Below, piece after piece: positions 53,572-63,000 of a stretch of DNA of 64,000 bases; positions within the stretch are counted from its first letter, which is position 1; every line of letters begins with the position of its first letter. The notes beneath the pieces were generated by a model. That model had not been told where the DNA came from, made no database searches, and saw nothing but the letters and a program-made list of their open reading frames with translations. The position numbers and the translations under genes are program-made. Where the stretch lies: positions 1 through 64,000 of the forward strand of contig CAXSDH010000002.1 in NCBI GenBank assembly GCA_964235765.1, in the 5' to 3' direction. This stretch comes from JAVVHH01 sp964235765. Its GTDB lineage: Bacteria; Pseudomonadota; Alphaproteobacteria; Acetobacterales; Acetobacteraceae.

Positions 53572-54608
53572 TCAAATGGGGTTTGCTGGCTGCCGCGCTG
53601 TTGCTGCCGGGTGCGGCCGGGGCGCAGGGCGTGGTCCGGGTGGGCTGGTGCTCGCGCACGCTGAGTTCGGCCGCGGCCCCGTTCGCGGTGGCGCAGAAGA
53701 TGGGCTGGTTTGCCGGGTTCACGGTGCAGCTGGTGCCGATGCCGGGCTCGACGGATTGCGTGAAGAACGTGGCCACCCGGGAGTTGCCGTATTCGCTGCC
53801 GAGCATCGAGCCGCTGGCGATCATCCGTCCGCAGGGGGTGCGGGCGCTGAACTACTACACGGCGTATCAGGGCAACATATACGGCATCGCGGTGCCGGAG
53901 GGCAGCCCGGTACAGTCCATCCCCGACCTGCGCGGCAAGCGGATCGGCGTGACCTCGATGGCGTCGGGCGGGGTGATCGTGGCGCGCGCCTTGGTGGCCA
54001 ATGCGGGGATGAACCCGGATACGGACGTTCGGATCGTCGTGGCGGGGGAGGGGGCGCAGACGGCGGCGCTGCTGCGCTCGAACCAGGTGGATGCGCTCAG
54101 CCAGTTCGATACGCAGTATGCCTTGGTGCAGGCGGCCGGGGCCAAGCTCCGCTTCCTGCCGAACAACGAGATCGCGCGCTTTCCCTCCAACGGGTTCGTC
54201 GCCCTGGAGGAGACGCTGAAGACCCGGCGGGCGGAGGCGGTCGCCCTGGCGCGCGGCTATGCCATGGGGACGGTGTTCACCATGGCCAACCCGGAAGCCG
54301 CCATCCGCATGCTGTACGAGGTGTATCCGCAGACCAAGCCGACCGGGAAGGACGAGGCGACGGCGATCAGCGACGACGTGAAGACCATCGAGGCGCGGGC
54401 GCGCAGCTGGCGCCTGGAGGCCGGGGGCGTCACGCGGTGGGGCGAGAACTCGGAGGCCAATTACGACGCCTATATCGACTTCCTGGTGAAGTGGGGCGTG
54501 GTGAAGCAGAAGGTGCCGGCGAGCGAGCTGGTGACCAACGATTTGATCGACGACATCAACCGCTTCGACGCCGCGGCGATCGGGGCCCAGGCCCGCGCGA
54601 TGAAGTGA
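53568..54608 (+). CDS. ABC transporter substrate-binding protein, NitT/TauT family
   Basis: This 346-residue periplasmic binding protein has a signal peptide in residues 1-19 (MIKWGLLAAALLLPGAAGA). The NMT1/SsuA-like core includes AAAPFAVAQKMGWFAGF, a typical ligand-pocket opening, then DLRGKRIGVTSMASGGVIVA and QVDALSQFDTQYALVQ. The ATG at 53568 overlaps the permease stop; the longer open frame is shadow. The ligand is unknown: sulfonates, nitrate, thiamine precursors and aromatic acids are all transported by relatives. Confidence 0.9.
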   Translation: MIKWGLLAAALLLPGAAGAQGVVRVGWCSRTLSSAAAPFAVAQKMGWFAGFTVQLVPMPGSTDCVKNVATRELPYSLPSIEPLAIIRPQGVRALNYYTAYQGNIYGIAVPEGSPVQSIPDLRGKRIGVTSMASGGVIVARALVANAGMNPDTDVRIVVAGEGAQTAALLRSNQVDALSQFDTQYALVQAAGAKLRFLPNNEIARFPSNGFVALEETLKTRRAEAVALARGYAMGTVFTMANPEAAIRMLYEVYPQTKPTGKDEATAISDDVKTIEARARSWRLEAGGVTRWGENSEANYDAYIDFLVKWGVVKQKVPASELVTNDLIDDINRFDAAAIGAQARAMK

Positions 54609-54639
54609 GGCTGCGTTCCGTTTCCCGGCCGGCCATGCC

Positions 54640-57600
54640 ATGGTGATGGCCGGGGTGCGGGGGACGGTCGTGCGATCAGGCGTTGGTCTGGCTGTCGTTT
54701 TGGCCTTGCAGGGGCTCGGCCTCGCGCAGGCCCAGGGCATCGATTGCACCAAGGCGCGGACGCCGCCCGAGAAGGCGATCTGCGCGGCGCCTCCGCTCGT
54801 GGCGCTCGACCGGCAGATCGCGGCAGCCTATGCGGGCGCCGTTGCGCGGCAGCCGGACCGGGCGCAGGCGATGCGGCAGGACACGCTGCGCTGGTTGCGG
54901 GCGCGGGATGCCGCGTGCGGGGTTCCCTCGGCGCAGTTGGGGCGGTGCCTGGCCGAGCAGATGACCGCGCGCTTGGCGGCCTTGGCCCCGCCGGTTGCCG
55001 TCGTTTCCACGCCCGCCCCGCAAGCCGCCGCCATGCCCCCGCCCGTGCAGGGCGTGCCCTCCGCTGCCAACCCGCCGGCCCCCGCGGCCACGGTGCAGCC
55101 CGGCGTGCTGCCGGCAGCCGAGCAGGCGGATGCGCTGCTGCGGGTGACCAGTCCCGGACGGTTCTCCATCAGCGCGCGGAGCGCCACGGGCGTTGCATTG
55201 CAGTTGGTGGACATGCTGACCGGGCCTTCGGACACGGCGGGCGAGGCCGGGGTGCGGGACGGCCGGCTGGACGTGCTGCTGGACGTCGGCGCCTACCGGC
55301 TGCGGAGCTTCGCGGCGAAGGGGGCAACCGGGGAGGTGCGGCTCGTGGCCGAGCCGTTCCGCGACGCCGCCCCGCCGCGGGCCTTGCCGGCGCCGGGTGA
55401 GATCAGCAGCGCGGCGTTGCGGGACGGCGAGCAACTGGCGTTCTGGCTGCTGGTACCGCCCTCGGGGCTCGTGCGCATCGAGGCGGCAGGCCGCGCCTTG
55501 GCCGATTTGCGGCTGTGGCGTGCTGGGCGGGAGCTGACTGCGCTGGAGCCTGTGGCGGCCACGATCGAGCCCCAGCCGGGCCACCCCATGCCGGATTTGC
55601 GCCTGGAGGGCAGGGTGGAGCCGGGCGTGTACCTAGCGGTCGCCTATGGCGGGCCGGCGCTGCCGTGGGCGGACGGCAGCGCGGCGATGCCGTTCCATTT
55701 GCGCGCTGGGCTGGCGGAGACGCTGGCGGAGGGCTGGGCTGGCGGCGAGATCGGGCCGTTCGGCAGCGAGCGCTATGCTGCGCCCGCGTTTGCCGGGGTG
55801 TTCCGGCTGGACCTGCCGCACTCCGCCGCGGCGGAGTTGCGGGTGGACGCGCAAAGGGCCGTGCTGTCCCGCACCAGCCGCGAGCCGCACGCGGTGCTCA
55901 GCGGGACGCCGGGCCGCATTGGGGCGGTGGAGGTTCGCGGGGCTGCCGGGCAGGCGTTCACGCTGCGGGCGAGCGAGCCGGCGGGCGGCGCGATCGTGAC
56001 GCGGCTGGGGACATATTGGGTCTCGGCGGTGGCGACCGGCGCCGGGGGTGACGAGGCGCCGCCGACGGTGCTGCTGCAACGGTTCGACGCCACCGACCCG
56101 CCCAAGATCGTGGCCGGCAACCTGCCGCGCCTGACGCCGGGTGTGGCGTGGCGGGGGCGGTTCAACCTGCGCGGGCCGACGGCGCTGCTGTTCGACAACG
56201 CGGCGGGGGGAGCGGTCACGGTGCGCAGTTCGGGCGTTTCGCTGACCGGCGAGGCGGGCGTGGGGCGGTATGACCTGCCGGCGGACTATTACGTGCTCCG
56301 GCTCGGCCCCGCGGTTGGGACGCAGGGGGTGATCGACCTCACGGTGGGCGCGCAGGGAGCTTCGCCCGCCCCGACGGCGCCCTTGCCGCCGGACCCGGTG
56401 GTGCCGCTGGGCGTCCAGGCGATCGGGCCGGGACAGCGCCTGGAATTGCTGGCGCAGACTGCGCCGGGCAGCAGCACCGGGCTGTCGGCGCGGCCGGTGC
56501 CGGTGGCCTTGGCGGCAGGGCCGCTGGCAGTGACGCAGGCGGGCGGCTCCGGTCCGCTGGTGGTGCCGGTGGCCTTGGCGGCCGGGGGTGCGCTGTCGGT
56601 TCGGGAGATCGGCGGCGGTGCGGTGGCGGTGCAGGACGAGCCGGGGCCGGAGGGCGCGCGCCGGGTCACCCTGCCGGGCACGGATCGGCCGCGCACCGTG
56701 GTGCTGGCGTGGCGGCGCACGGCGACGCCGCCGGCGGACATTCCCGCGCCGCCCGCGGCCGAGGCGGCCACCGGCTTGCAGCCGGGTGCGCCCGCGCCGT
56801 TCGACCTGATGCGGGACGAGCAGCGCGGTTTTGCGCTGCTGGTGCCGGAGGGCGGGCTGTATCGCGTGGAAACCATGGGCCGGCTGCGCACCAAGGGGCG
56901 GATCGCGACCGCGTTCATCCCTGGCCTGGGCGAGGCGGAGGCGAACGGGGTGGGCCAGAACATGCTGTTGCAGCAATGGCTGCGGGCCGGGCGCTACCGC
57001 GTGGACGTGGCGGCGGTGGCCTCCGCCGGGCACCTGGCCGTTGTCGCCAGTCCGGCGCCGCTGCTGCCCGGCGCCGCGCTGTTGCCCGGCGGCAGCGTGC
57101 GCGCCAGCCTGGCGGCCGGCGCCGGCGTGGCGTTTCCGGTGCGGATCGAGCGGGCCGGGACGTACCATCTCGACCTAGTTGGGTTGGGCCGCCCGTTCAC
57201 CGCGCGGCTCGATGACGAAGAGGGCTGGCCGGTGACCCAGCCCGGCGAGATGACCGAGCTGAACCAGGCGTTGCGGCCCGGCACGTATCGTTTGCTGGTA
57301 TCGCCTCCCGCCGTGGCGCGGCAGGTGGCGGCGCGGCTGGCGCAGGTGCTGCCGCCGGCCGCCATCGAAGGGCGGGGACCGCATCCCCTGCCGTTTGGCG
57401 AGCGGCAAGCGGCGACGTGGCGGGAGCCGCCGGGCCGGGCCGATGTCCGCGCGCCCGATGTGTGGACGTTCAGCCTTGCTGGGCCGGCCGAGGTGAGCCT
57501 GTCGATCGCCGACGGCATGGTGGGCGAGTTGTGGCCGCAGGCCGGGCGGGGCGAGCGCCCGCTGGCGAGGGTCACCAAGCGCTGGAGCGGGCGGCTCGAG

Positions 57601-60024
57601 GCTGGCGCCTATCGGGTCGAGGCGTCGAGCCTGGGCCGTAACGACCGGCTGGATTACACGCTGGCGCTGGATACGAAGGAGCTGCAGCCCGGCCAGGTCC
57701 GCACGGTGACCTTGCCCGCCACGGTTCCGTTCACCCTGGCGGCGGCGCGGGTGGCGAGCCTGACCACCTGGGGCGCCACGCCGGTGAGGGCAGTGCTGAG
57801 GCGGGAGGACGGGACGCAGGTGGTGCGCGCGGGTGCGCGGGCGGACGACTGGAACGTGGCGATCTCGCGGCTGTTGCCGGCCGGGTCGTATCGGCTGGAG
57901 CTGGTTGCGGCCGCGCCGCCTGCGGGGGAGCAGGCGACGCCACAAAATCCGGGCACGGCTGCGCCGCCTGGGGCGGAGGAGCGCGCCGGCGACGACGACA
58001 AGCCGGATGCGGACGATCAAGCGGCGCAGGAGGCAGCCCGGCGCGGGCTGGCCGCGGAGCGGGAGGCTGGCGACGCGCCGGAACTGAGCGTGGAGGTGCG
58101 GTTGGCGTTGCCGGAGGCGCTTGCGGCGGTGGACCCGCCTGCGGAGCCGCTGACCGGCGCCGGGGTTCACGTGCTGCGCGTGCCGGCGCCCGCGGAGGGT
58201 GCGCTGCTGGTGGCGCAGGGCGAAAGCACGGGCGCCGCGGTTCTCGCGCTGGAGCGGCAGGAGGCGGATGGCTGGCGGATGGTGGCGCTGGATGAGGGGC
58301 GGACGCCGCTGGTGGCGGCGCTGGCGGATGGCGATGCGCGGCCGTGGCGGGTGTCGGCCTGGCTGGTCGATGGAGGTGCGGGCGCAATCCGGGTGGCGGT
58401 GCGGGCAGTCGGGGGGGAGGCGCAGGGACCCGGCCGAGTCGTGCTGCGACCGGTGGAGGGGATGAGCATCGGCGCGGCGCGGGTGCGGCTGGAGGGTCCC
58501 GGCGTGCTGTCTGTCGAGGGCGCGGAGGCGGCGGCGGGGTGGCCGGGGCACGCGATGGAGGCGGTTGAGGGCGGGCAGGCGGTGGCGCAGGCGAGCATGG
58601 TTTGGCTGGTGGCTGGGGCGCCGGGGCAGGCGGTGGTTGGCGTGCTGCGGGCGGAGGCGGGCGTCGCGCGGGTGGTCGCGGTGCCGGCGGGCGGCGTGGC
58701 GGTGCTGGCGGCCGAGGCCGCGGGGCCGGGGCGGGTGCGGTTCTGGCGGGCGGAGTCGGGATTGGGGCAGCCGGGGTTCGGCGGCACGGCGGGCGTTGCC
58801 GCGGGAAGCGCCTTCGCGCCGGCCGGGCCGGGGACCGTGCTGCGCAATGCCGGCGGCGGCGAGCCGCTGCGGGTGCGGGCGACGCTGCTCGACTTGGCGT
58901 TGTTGCCGGAGCGGGGGGCGGGGGCGGTGGCGCTGCCGCCGGGTTCGGCTGTGCCGGTGAAGTTCGCGGGCCCGGGGCAGGTCTCGGTGACGCTGGCGGC
59001 CGGGGTGGCGGCGGTGGCCGATGCGGCCGTGGTTTGGGGGGCGGAGGCGGCGCTGACGCGGGACTTCGGCGTCACGGATCGGGTGCTGCTGGTCAATACG
59101 GGCGGGACGCCCGCGTCCGCGGCGGTGAGCTGGATGGCGGGCGCGCCGGAACCGGCGTTGCGGCCGGGCATGGTGTTCAAGCGGTTCTTTGGCGCGGCCG
59201 GGTCGTTCGACCGGGCGGTGGCCGAGGGGGGGAAACTTGCGGTGGCGGGCGACGCGGAGCTGCTGTGGCAGGGCGGGGATGGCATGGTCCAGCGGGGGCG
59301 CTCGATCGCCGTTGCGGGTGCAGGCCGGGTCGTGGTGTCGCATGGGCCGGGGGCGGTGGTGCTGTCGCTGGCTGGGCCGGGCGCTTCGCCGTGGCCGGTT
59401 CCGGCGGCGCGGGATGCGGCGGTGCCGGGGCCGGTGGCGCTGGGCGGCGCGGGTATGAGCCTTTCTTTCACCAACGAAACGCCGGTGCTGCTGCATGCGA
59501 CGACGACCGCGCCGGTGCTGCTGTCGTTGGGCGGGGCCGCGCCGGAGCTGTTCGCCGAGGGCGCCGAGCTGCACCGCGCGCTGCCCGCTGGTCCCGCGCT
59601 GCTGCTGGTGTATTCGCCGCATGACGGGCCGCTCTCGGGCACATTGGCGCTGCGGGCCGATCCGATCCGCCCGACGGGCGAGGGACTGGGAGAGACCGTG
59701 GCGGTGGCGCCGGGCGGCAGCGCCGCGTTCGGGTTCAGCCTGGCGCGCGAGGCCATCGTCGGGCTGGGGGTGCGGGCCGACCCCGACCGGGTGGAGGTGC
59801 GGCTGCTGGATGCGAGGGGCGCCGTGCTGGGCGAGGGGGTGGCGCAGCTACGACCCTTGCCGGCCGGGCATTACGTGCTGGAGGCGCGCGTGCCGCCGGA
59901 TTCGCCGCCGAGCCTGGTGCGCCCGGCCGTGCTGGGCATCACCCCGCAGGGGCGCGGCCCGCCGGCCGATGTGGCGCAGCACTACCTTGAACTTGTCGGA
60001 TTGAAGCCGGTGGACGCGCGATGA
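54640..60024 (+). CDS. Giant secreted protein: LprI/DUF1311 domain plus multiple beta-rich repeats, function unknown
   Basis: This 1794-residue protein is predicted to be periplasmic. A signal peptide (VGLAVVLALQGLGLAQAQG, about residues 14-32) precedes an LprI/DUF1311 module at 33-115, recognised by CTKARTPPEKAICAAP, ALDRQIAAAYAG, LRWLRARDAACG and the Cys pairs. After a Pro/Ala linker come many degenerate beta-sandwich-like segments with a recurring pattern of a 'pG-x-Y-x-L-x-v' strand (GAYRLRSF, GVYLAVAYG, GRYRVDVAA, GTYHLDLVG, GTYRLLVSP, GAYRVEAS, GSYRLELVA, GHYVLEAR). These resemble bacterial pre-peptidase (PPC-like) modules, but no protease domain is seen. An acidic stretch lies near 1108-1148. 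The stop overlaps the alpha-2-macroglobulin gene start, so the two are made together. I do not recognise a described family for the whole chain. Confidence 0.75.
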   Translation: MVMAGVRGTVVRSGVGLAVVLALQGLGLAQAQGIDCTKARTPPEKAICAAPPLVALDRQIAAAYAGAVARQPDRAQAMRQDTLRWLRARDAACGVPSAQLGRCLAEQMTARLAALAPPVAVVSTPAPQAAAMPPPVQGVPSAANPPAPAATVQPGVLPAAEQADALLRVTSPGRFSISARSATGVALQLVDMLTGPSDTAGEAGVRDGRLDVLLDVGAYRLRSFAAKGATGEVRLVAEPFRDAAPPRALPAPGEISSAALRDGEQLAFWLLVPPSGLVRIEAAGRALADLRLWRAGRELTALEPVAATIEPQPGHPMPDLRLEGRVEPGVYLAVAYGGPALPWADGSAAMPFHLRAGLAETLAEGWAGGEIGPFGSERYAAPAFAGVFRLDLPHSAAAELRVDAQRAVLSRTSREPHAVLSGTPGRIGAVEVRGAAGQAFTLRASEPAGGAIVTRLGTYWVSAVATGAGGDEAPPTVLLQRFDATDPPKIVAGNLPRLTPGVAWRGRFNLRGPTALLFDNAAGGAVTVRSSGVSLTGEAGVGRYDLPADYYVLRLGPAVGTQGVIDLTVGAQGASPAPTAPLPPDPVVPLGVQAIGPGQRLELLAQTAPGSSTGLSARPVPVALAAGPLAVTQAGGSGPLVVPVALAAGGALSVREIGGGAVAVQDEPGPEGARRVTLPGTDRPRTVVLAWRRTATPPADIPAPPAAEAATGLQPGAPAPFDLMRDEQRGFALLVPEGGLYRVETMGRLRTKGRIATAFIPGLGEAEANGVGQNMLLQQWLRAGRYRVDVAAVASAGHLAVVASPAPLLPGAALLPGGSVRASLAAGAGVAFPVRIERAGTYHLDLVGLGRPFTARLDDEEGWPVTQPGEMTELNQALRPGTYRLLVSPPAVARQVAARLAQVLPPAAIEGRGPHPLPFGERQAATWREPPGRADVRAPDVWTFSLAGPAEVSLSIADGMVGELWPQAGRGERPLARVTKRWSGRLEAGAYRVEASSLGRNDRLDYTLALDTKELQPGQVRTVTLPATVPFTLAAARVASLTTWGATPVRAVLRREDGTQVVRAGARADDWNVAISRLLPAGSYRLELVAAAPPAGEQATPQNPGTAAPPGAEERAGDDDKPDADDQAAQEAARRGLAAEREAGDAPELSVEVRLALPEALAAVDPPAEPLTGAGVHVLRVPAPAEGALLVAQGESTGAAVLALERQEADGWRMVALDEGRTPLVAALADGDARPWRVSAWLVDGGAGAIRVAVRAVGGEAQGPGRVVLRPVEGMSIGAARVRLEGPGVLSVEGAEAAAGWPGHAMEAVEGGQAVAQASMVWLVAGAPGQAVVGVLRAEAGVARVVAVPAGGVAVLAAEAAGPGRVRFWRAESGLGQPGFGGTAGVAAGSAFAPAGPGTVLRNAGGGEPLRVRATLLDLALLPERGAGAVALPPGSAVPVKFAGPGQVSVTLAAGVAAVADAAVVWGAEAALTRDFGVTDRVLLVNTGGTPASAAVSWMAGAPEPALRPGMVFKRFFGAAGSFDRAVAEGGKLAVAGDAELLWQGGDGMVQRGRSIAVAGAGRVVVSHGPGAVVLSLAGPGASPWPVPAARDAAVPGPVALGGAGMSLSFTNETPVLLHATTTAPVLLSLGGAAPELFAEGAELHRALPAGPALLLVYSPHDGPLSGTLALRADPIRPTGEGLGETVAVAPGGSAAFGFSLAREAIVGLGVRADPDRVEVRLLDARGAVLGEGVAQLRPLPAGHYVLEARVPPDSPPSLVRPAVLGITPQGRGPPADVAQHYLELVGLKPVDAR

Positions 60025-63000
60025 CCCGATTGCTGGTGCTCCTGCTGCTGCTGGCTGCGCCCAGCTTCGCGCAAGCCCCGCCGCTCGACCTTCTGCAACG
60101 GGCCGATGGCGCCCGCGTGCTGCCGGACCGCTTCCTGCGGCGCTGGGACCCGGTGACCATCCTGCTCGACCGCGATGCCGGCCCTGCCGCAGGCGGACCG
60201 GAGGATGCGCCGGAGCGCTTCGCCACGCTCGAGCCGCCGCATCCCGGCGCCTGGACCTGGCTCGGCGCCCGCACCCTGCAATTCCGTCCGGCCGAGCCGT
60301 GGCAGCCGCTGCTGCGGCAGACGGTGACCGTGGGCGGCGCGGCAACGCGCCTGACGCCGCTGCTGCCGCTGCCGGTGGCGACGGCACCCGAGAGCCGGCC
60401 GAACGGGGTGGCCGGGCTGGATACGGTGTCGTTGACGTTCGCCGAGCCGGTGGACGAGGCTGCGCTGCGCCGCCTGCTGACCATCGAGTTGGCGCCGCAG
60501 CCGGGCGTGGCCGGCGCCGCGAGCCAGACCTTGACCGCGCAGGACATGGACCTGCGGGCGATGGAGCGCACGGACCGGGCGGACCGCCAGACCTACCTCG
60601 TCGTGCTGCGCCGCCCCGTGCCGGACGGGCGGATCGCCACGCTGCGCTTGCGCCTCTCGGACGAGCCGGGCCTCGACGACCCCTCGTTCGAGCTGACCTT
60701 GCGGAGCGCGGCGCCGTTCGGGCTGACCGACACCTATTGCGGCGACAGCTACAGCCACACGACCGTCGATGGCGCGACGGTCTGTGCGCCCGAGGCCACC
60801 TCCAGCCCGAAGCCGCGGCGGCTGGTGCTGCAGTTCTCCTCGATGCCGGAGAAGCTCGACGTGGTGCAGGCGCGCGACATGCTTCGGCTGACGCCGCCGG
60901 TGGACGACCTCGCGGTGAGCACGGGGGGCGAGAACGAGCTGCGGCTGGATGGCCGGTTCGGCGCCGGGACGACCTATACGCTCGCCATCGCGCCGGGCAC
61001 GCTGAAGGACACGGCGGGCCGGGTGCTGGCCAAGCCGGTGCTGTCGCGGTTCAGTTTTCCGGCGGGCAGCCCGCAGCTCGCCTGGGACGCGACGCAGGGC
61101 ATCGTGGAGCGGCTGGGACCGCAGATGGCGCCGTTGCGGGGCTATGGATACGACCGGGCGGATATCCGCATCTACGCGATCGACCCGCTCTCGCGCGACT
61201 TCTGGCCGTTTCCGCGGGGCGGCTTGGTGACGCAGGACGACCAGGCGCCGCCGCTGCCGGGCAACGAGCCGCGGCATTATACCGAGGCCGGGCCGATCTC
61301 CGCCGACGACATGGCGGCGAGGGTGCAGGCCCTCGGGTCACCGGGGGTCAGCGCGCTGCTGGAGCTGCCGATCCGGCGCGGCGGGGTGAACGCGAAGTTC
61401 GGGCTTGACCTTGCGCCGCATCTGGCCCGCATCGCCGGGGCGCAGCAGCCCGGCGCCTACCTGGTCGGGCTGCGCACGGTGGATGGCAGCCGGCGGCAAT
61501 GGATGCGCATCCAGGCGACCGACCTGGTGCTGAGCACCATCGAGGAGGCGGACCGCGTACGTTTCGTGGTGACCTCCTTGGCCACCGCGCAGCCGGTGCC
61601 CGGCGCCGAAATCCGGCTCGACGGCACGCGGGACGGCGGCTTCGCCACGCTGGCGCGGGGCGTCACCGGAGCGGACGGCGGCTGGGCGCTGACGGGGCCG
61701 CTGCCGAAGGACCGCAATCTGCAAGAGCCGGGGTTGCGCCGCATCGTGGTGGCCAAGGCGACGGACACCCTGGTGCTGGAGCCGCTGCGTGGCCCGCAGC
61801 AATACGCGGCCGGCGCCTGGACCCGGCCCGGGGCGGCCTGGCTCGGCTGGATCACCGCCGACCCGGCCGACCGGCGCGAGGAGCCCCGCACTTTGTGCCA
61901 CGTGTTCACCGAGCGGCCGATCTACCGCCCGGAGGAGCCGGTGCTGATTGCCGGCATGATCCGGCGTTACCGGGCCGGGTCGCTTGCCTTCGCGTCGGGG
62001 GCGGGCGAGGTGCTGGTCACCGGGCCGAACGAGCAGGAGTGGCGCATCGCCGCGCCGCTCGACGAGGTGGGCGGCTTCCATGTGCGGTTCGACGCCAAAA
62101 CCGAGGCGACCGGCGATTACAGCATCCAGTACGTGCCGAAGGACGGCGACGGCTGCGGCGCGGTCACGGTCAAGAAGGAGGCGTACCGGCTGCCCACCTT
62201 CGAGGTGGTGCTGAACGCCCCGGCCCGCACGCCGCTCGACGCGCCGTTCCAGGTAGACCTGCTGGCGCGGTTCTTCGCCGGCGGCTTGCTGTCGGAGCGG
62301 CCGATCCAGTGGCGGGTGACGCAGACGCCCTATGCCTGGACGCCGCCGGGCCGCGACGGCTTCGTGTTCAGCAGCGACAGCCGCTATTCCGGGGACAGCA
62401 CCTTCCGCTCCACCCCGGTGCTGAGCCGCGAGAGCAAGACCGATCCGGGCGGCTCCGCGCAGTTGACGCTCGACCCGACCCTGGAGCCTACGGCGCAGCC
62501 CCGGCAGTATTTGGTGGAAGCGACGGTGACCGGGGACGACGACATGCAGGTTCGCGGCGCCCAGCGCATTACGGCGCTGCCGGCCTTCGTGCTGGGGCTG
62601 AAGGCGCCGCGCTACATTCCGCAAGTGGGGGCGATCGACCCGGAGGTGCTGGCGCTGGACGGCGATGGCAAGTTGGTGGCGGGGCTGGCGATGACCGTGC
62701 GGCTGATCCACCGGCAGTGGAACTCGGTGCTGCAGGCCAGCGACTTCGCGCAGGGCTCGGCGCGGTATCAGACGCAGGTGATCGACGAGACGGTGGCCGA
62801 GCGCCAGGTTACGAGCGGGGCGGAGGCGACGCCGATGCATTTCGGCGTGTCGGAAGCCGGGGTGTACCTCGTCGAGCTGGAGGCGGAGGACAAGGCGGGG
62901 CGGCGGCAGACGGTGCGGGTGGACCTGTTCACGGCGGGCGACACGCCGGTCACCTGGTCCCGCCCACCGGCCGATACGGTGACGGTCACGGCGGACAAGG

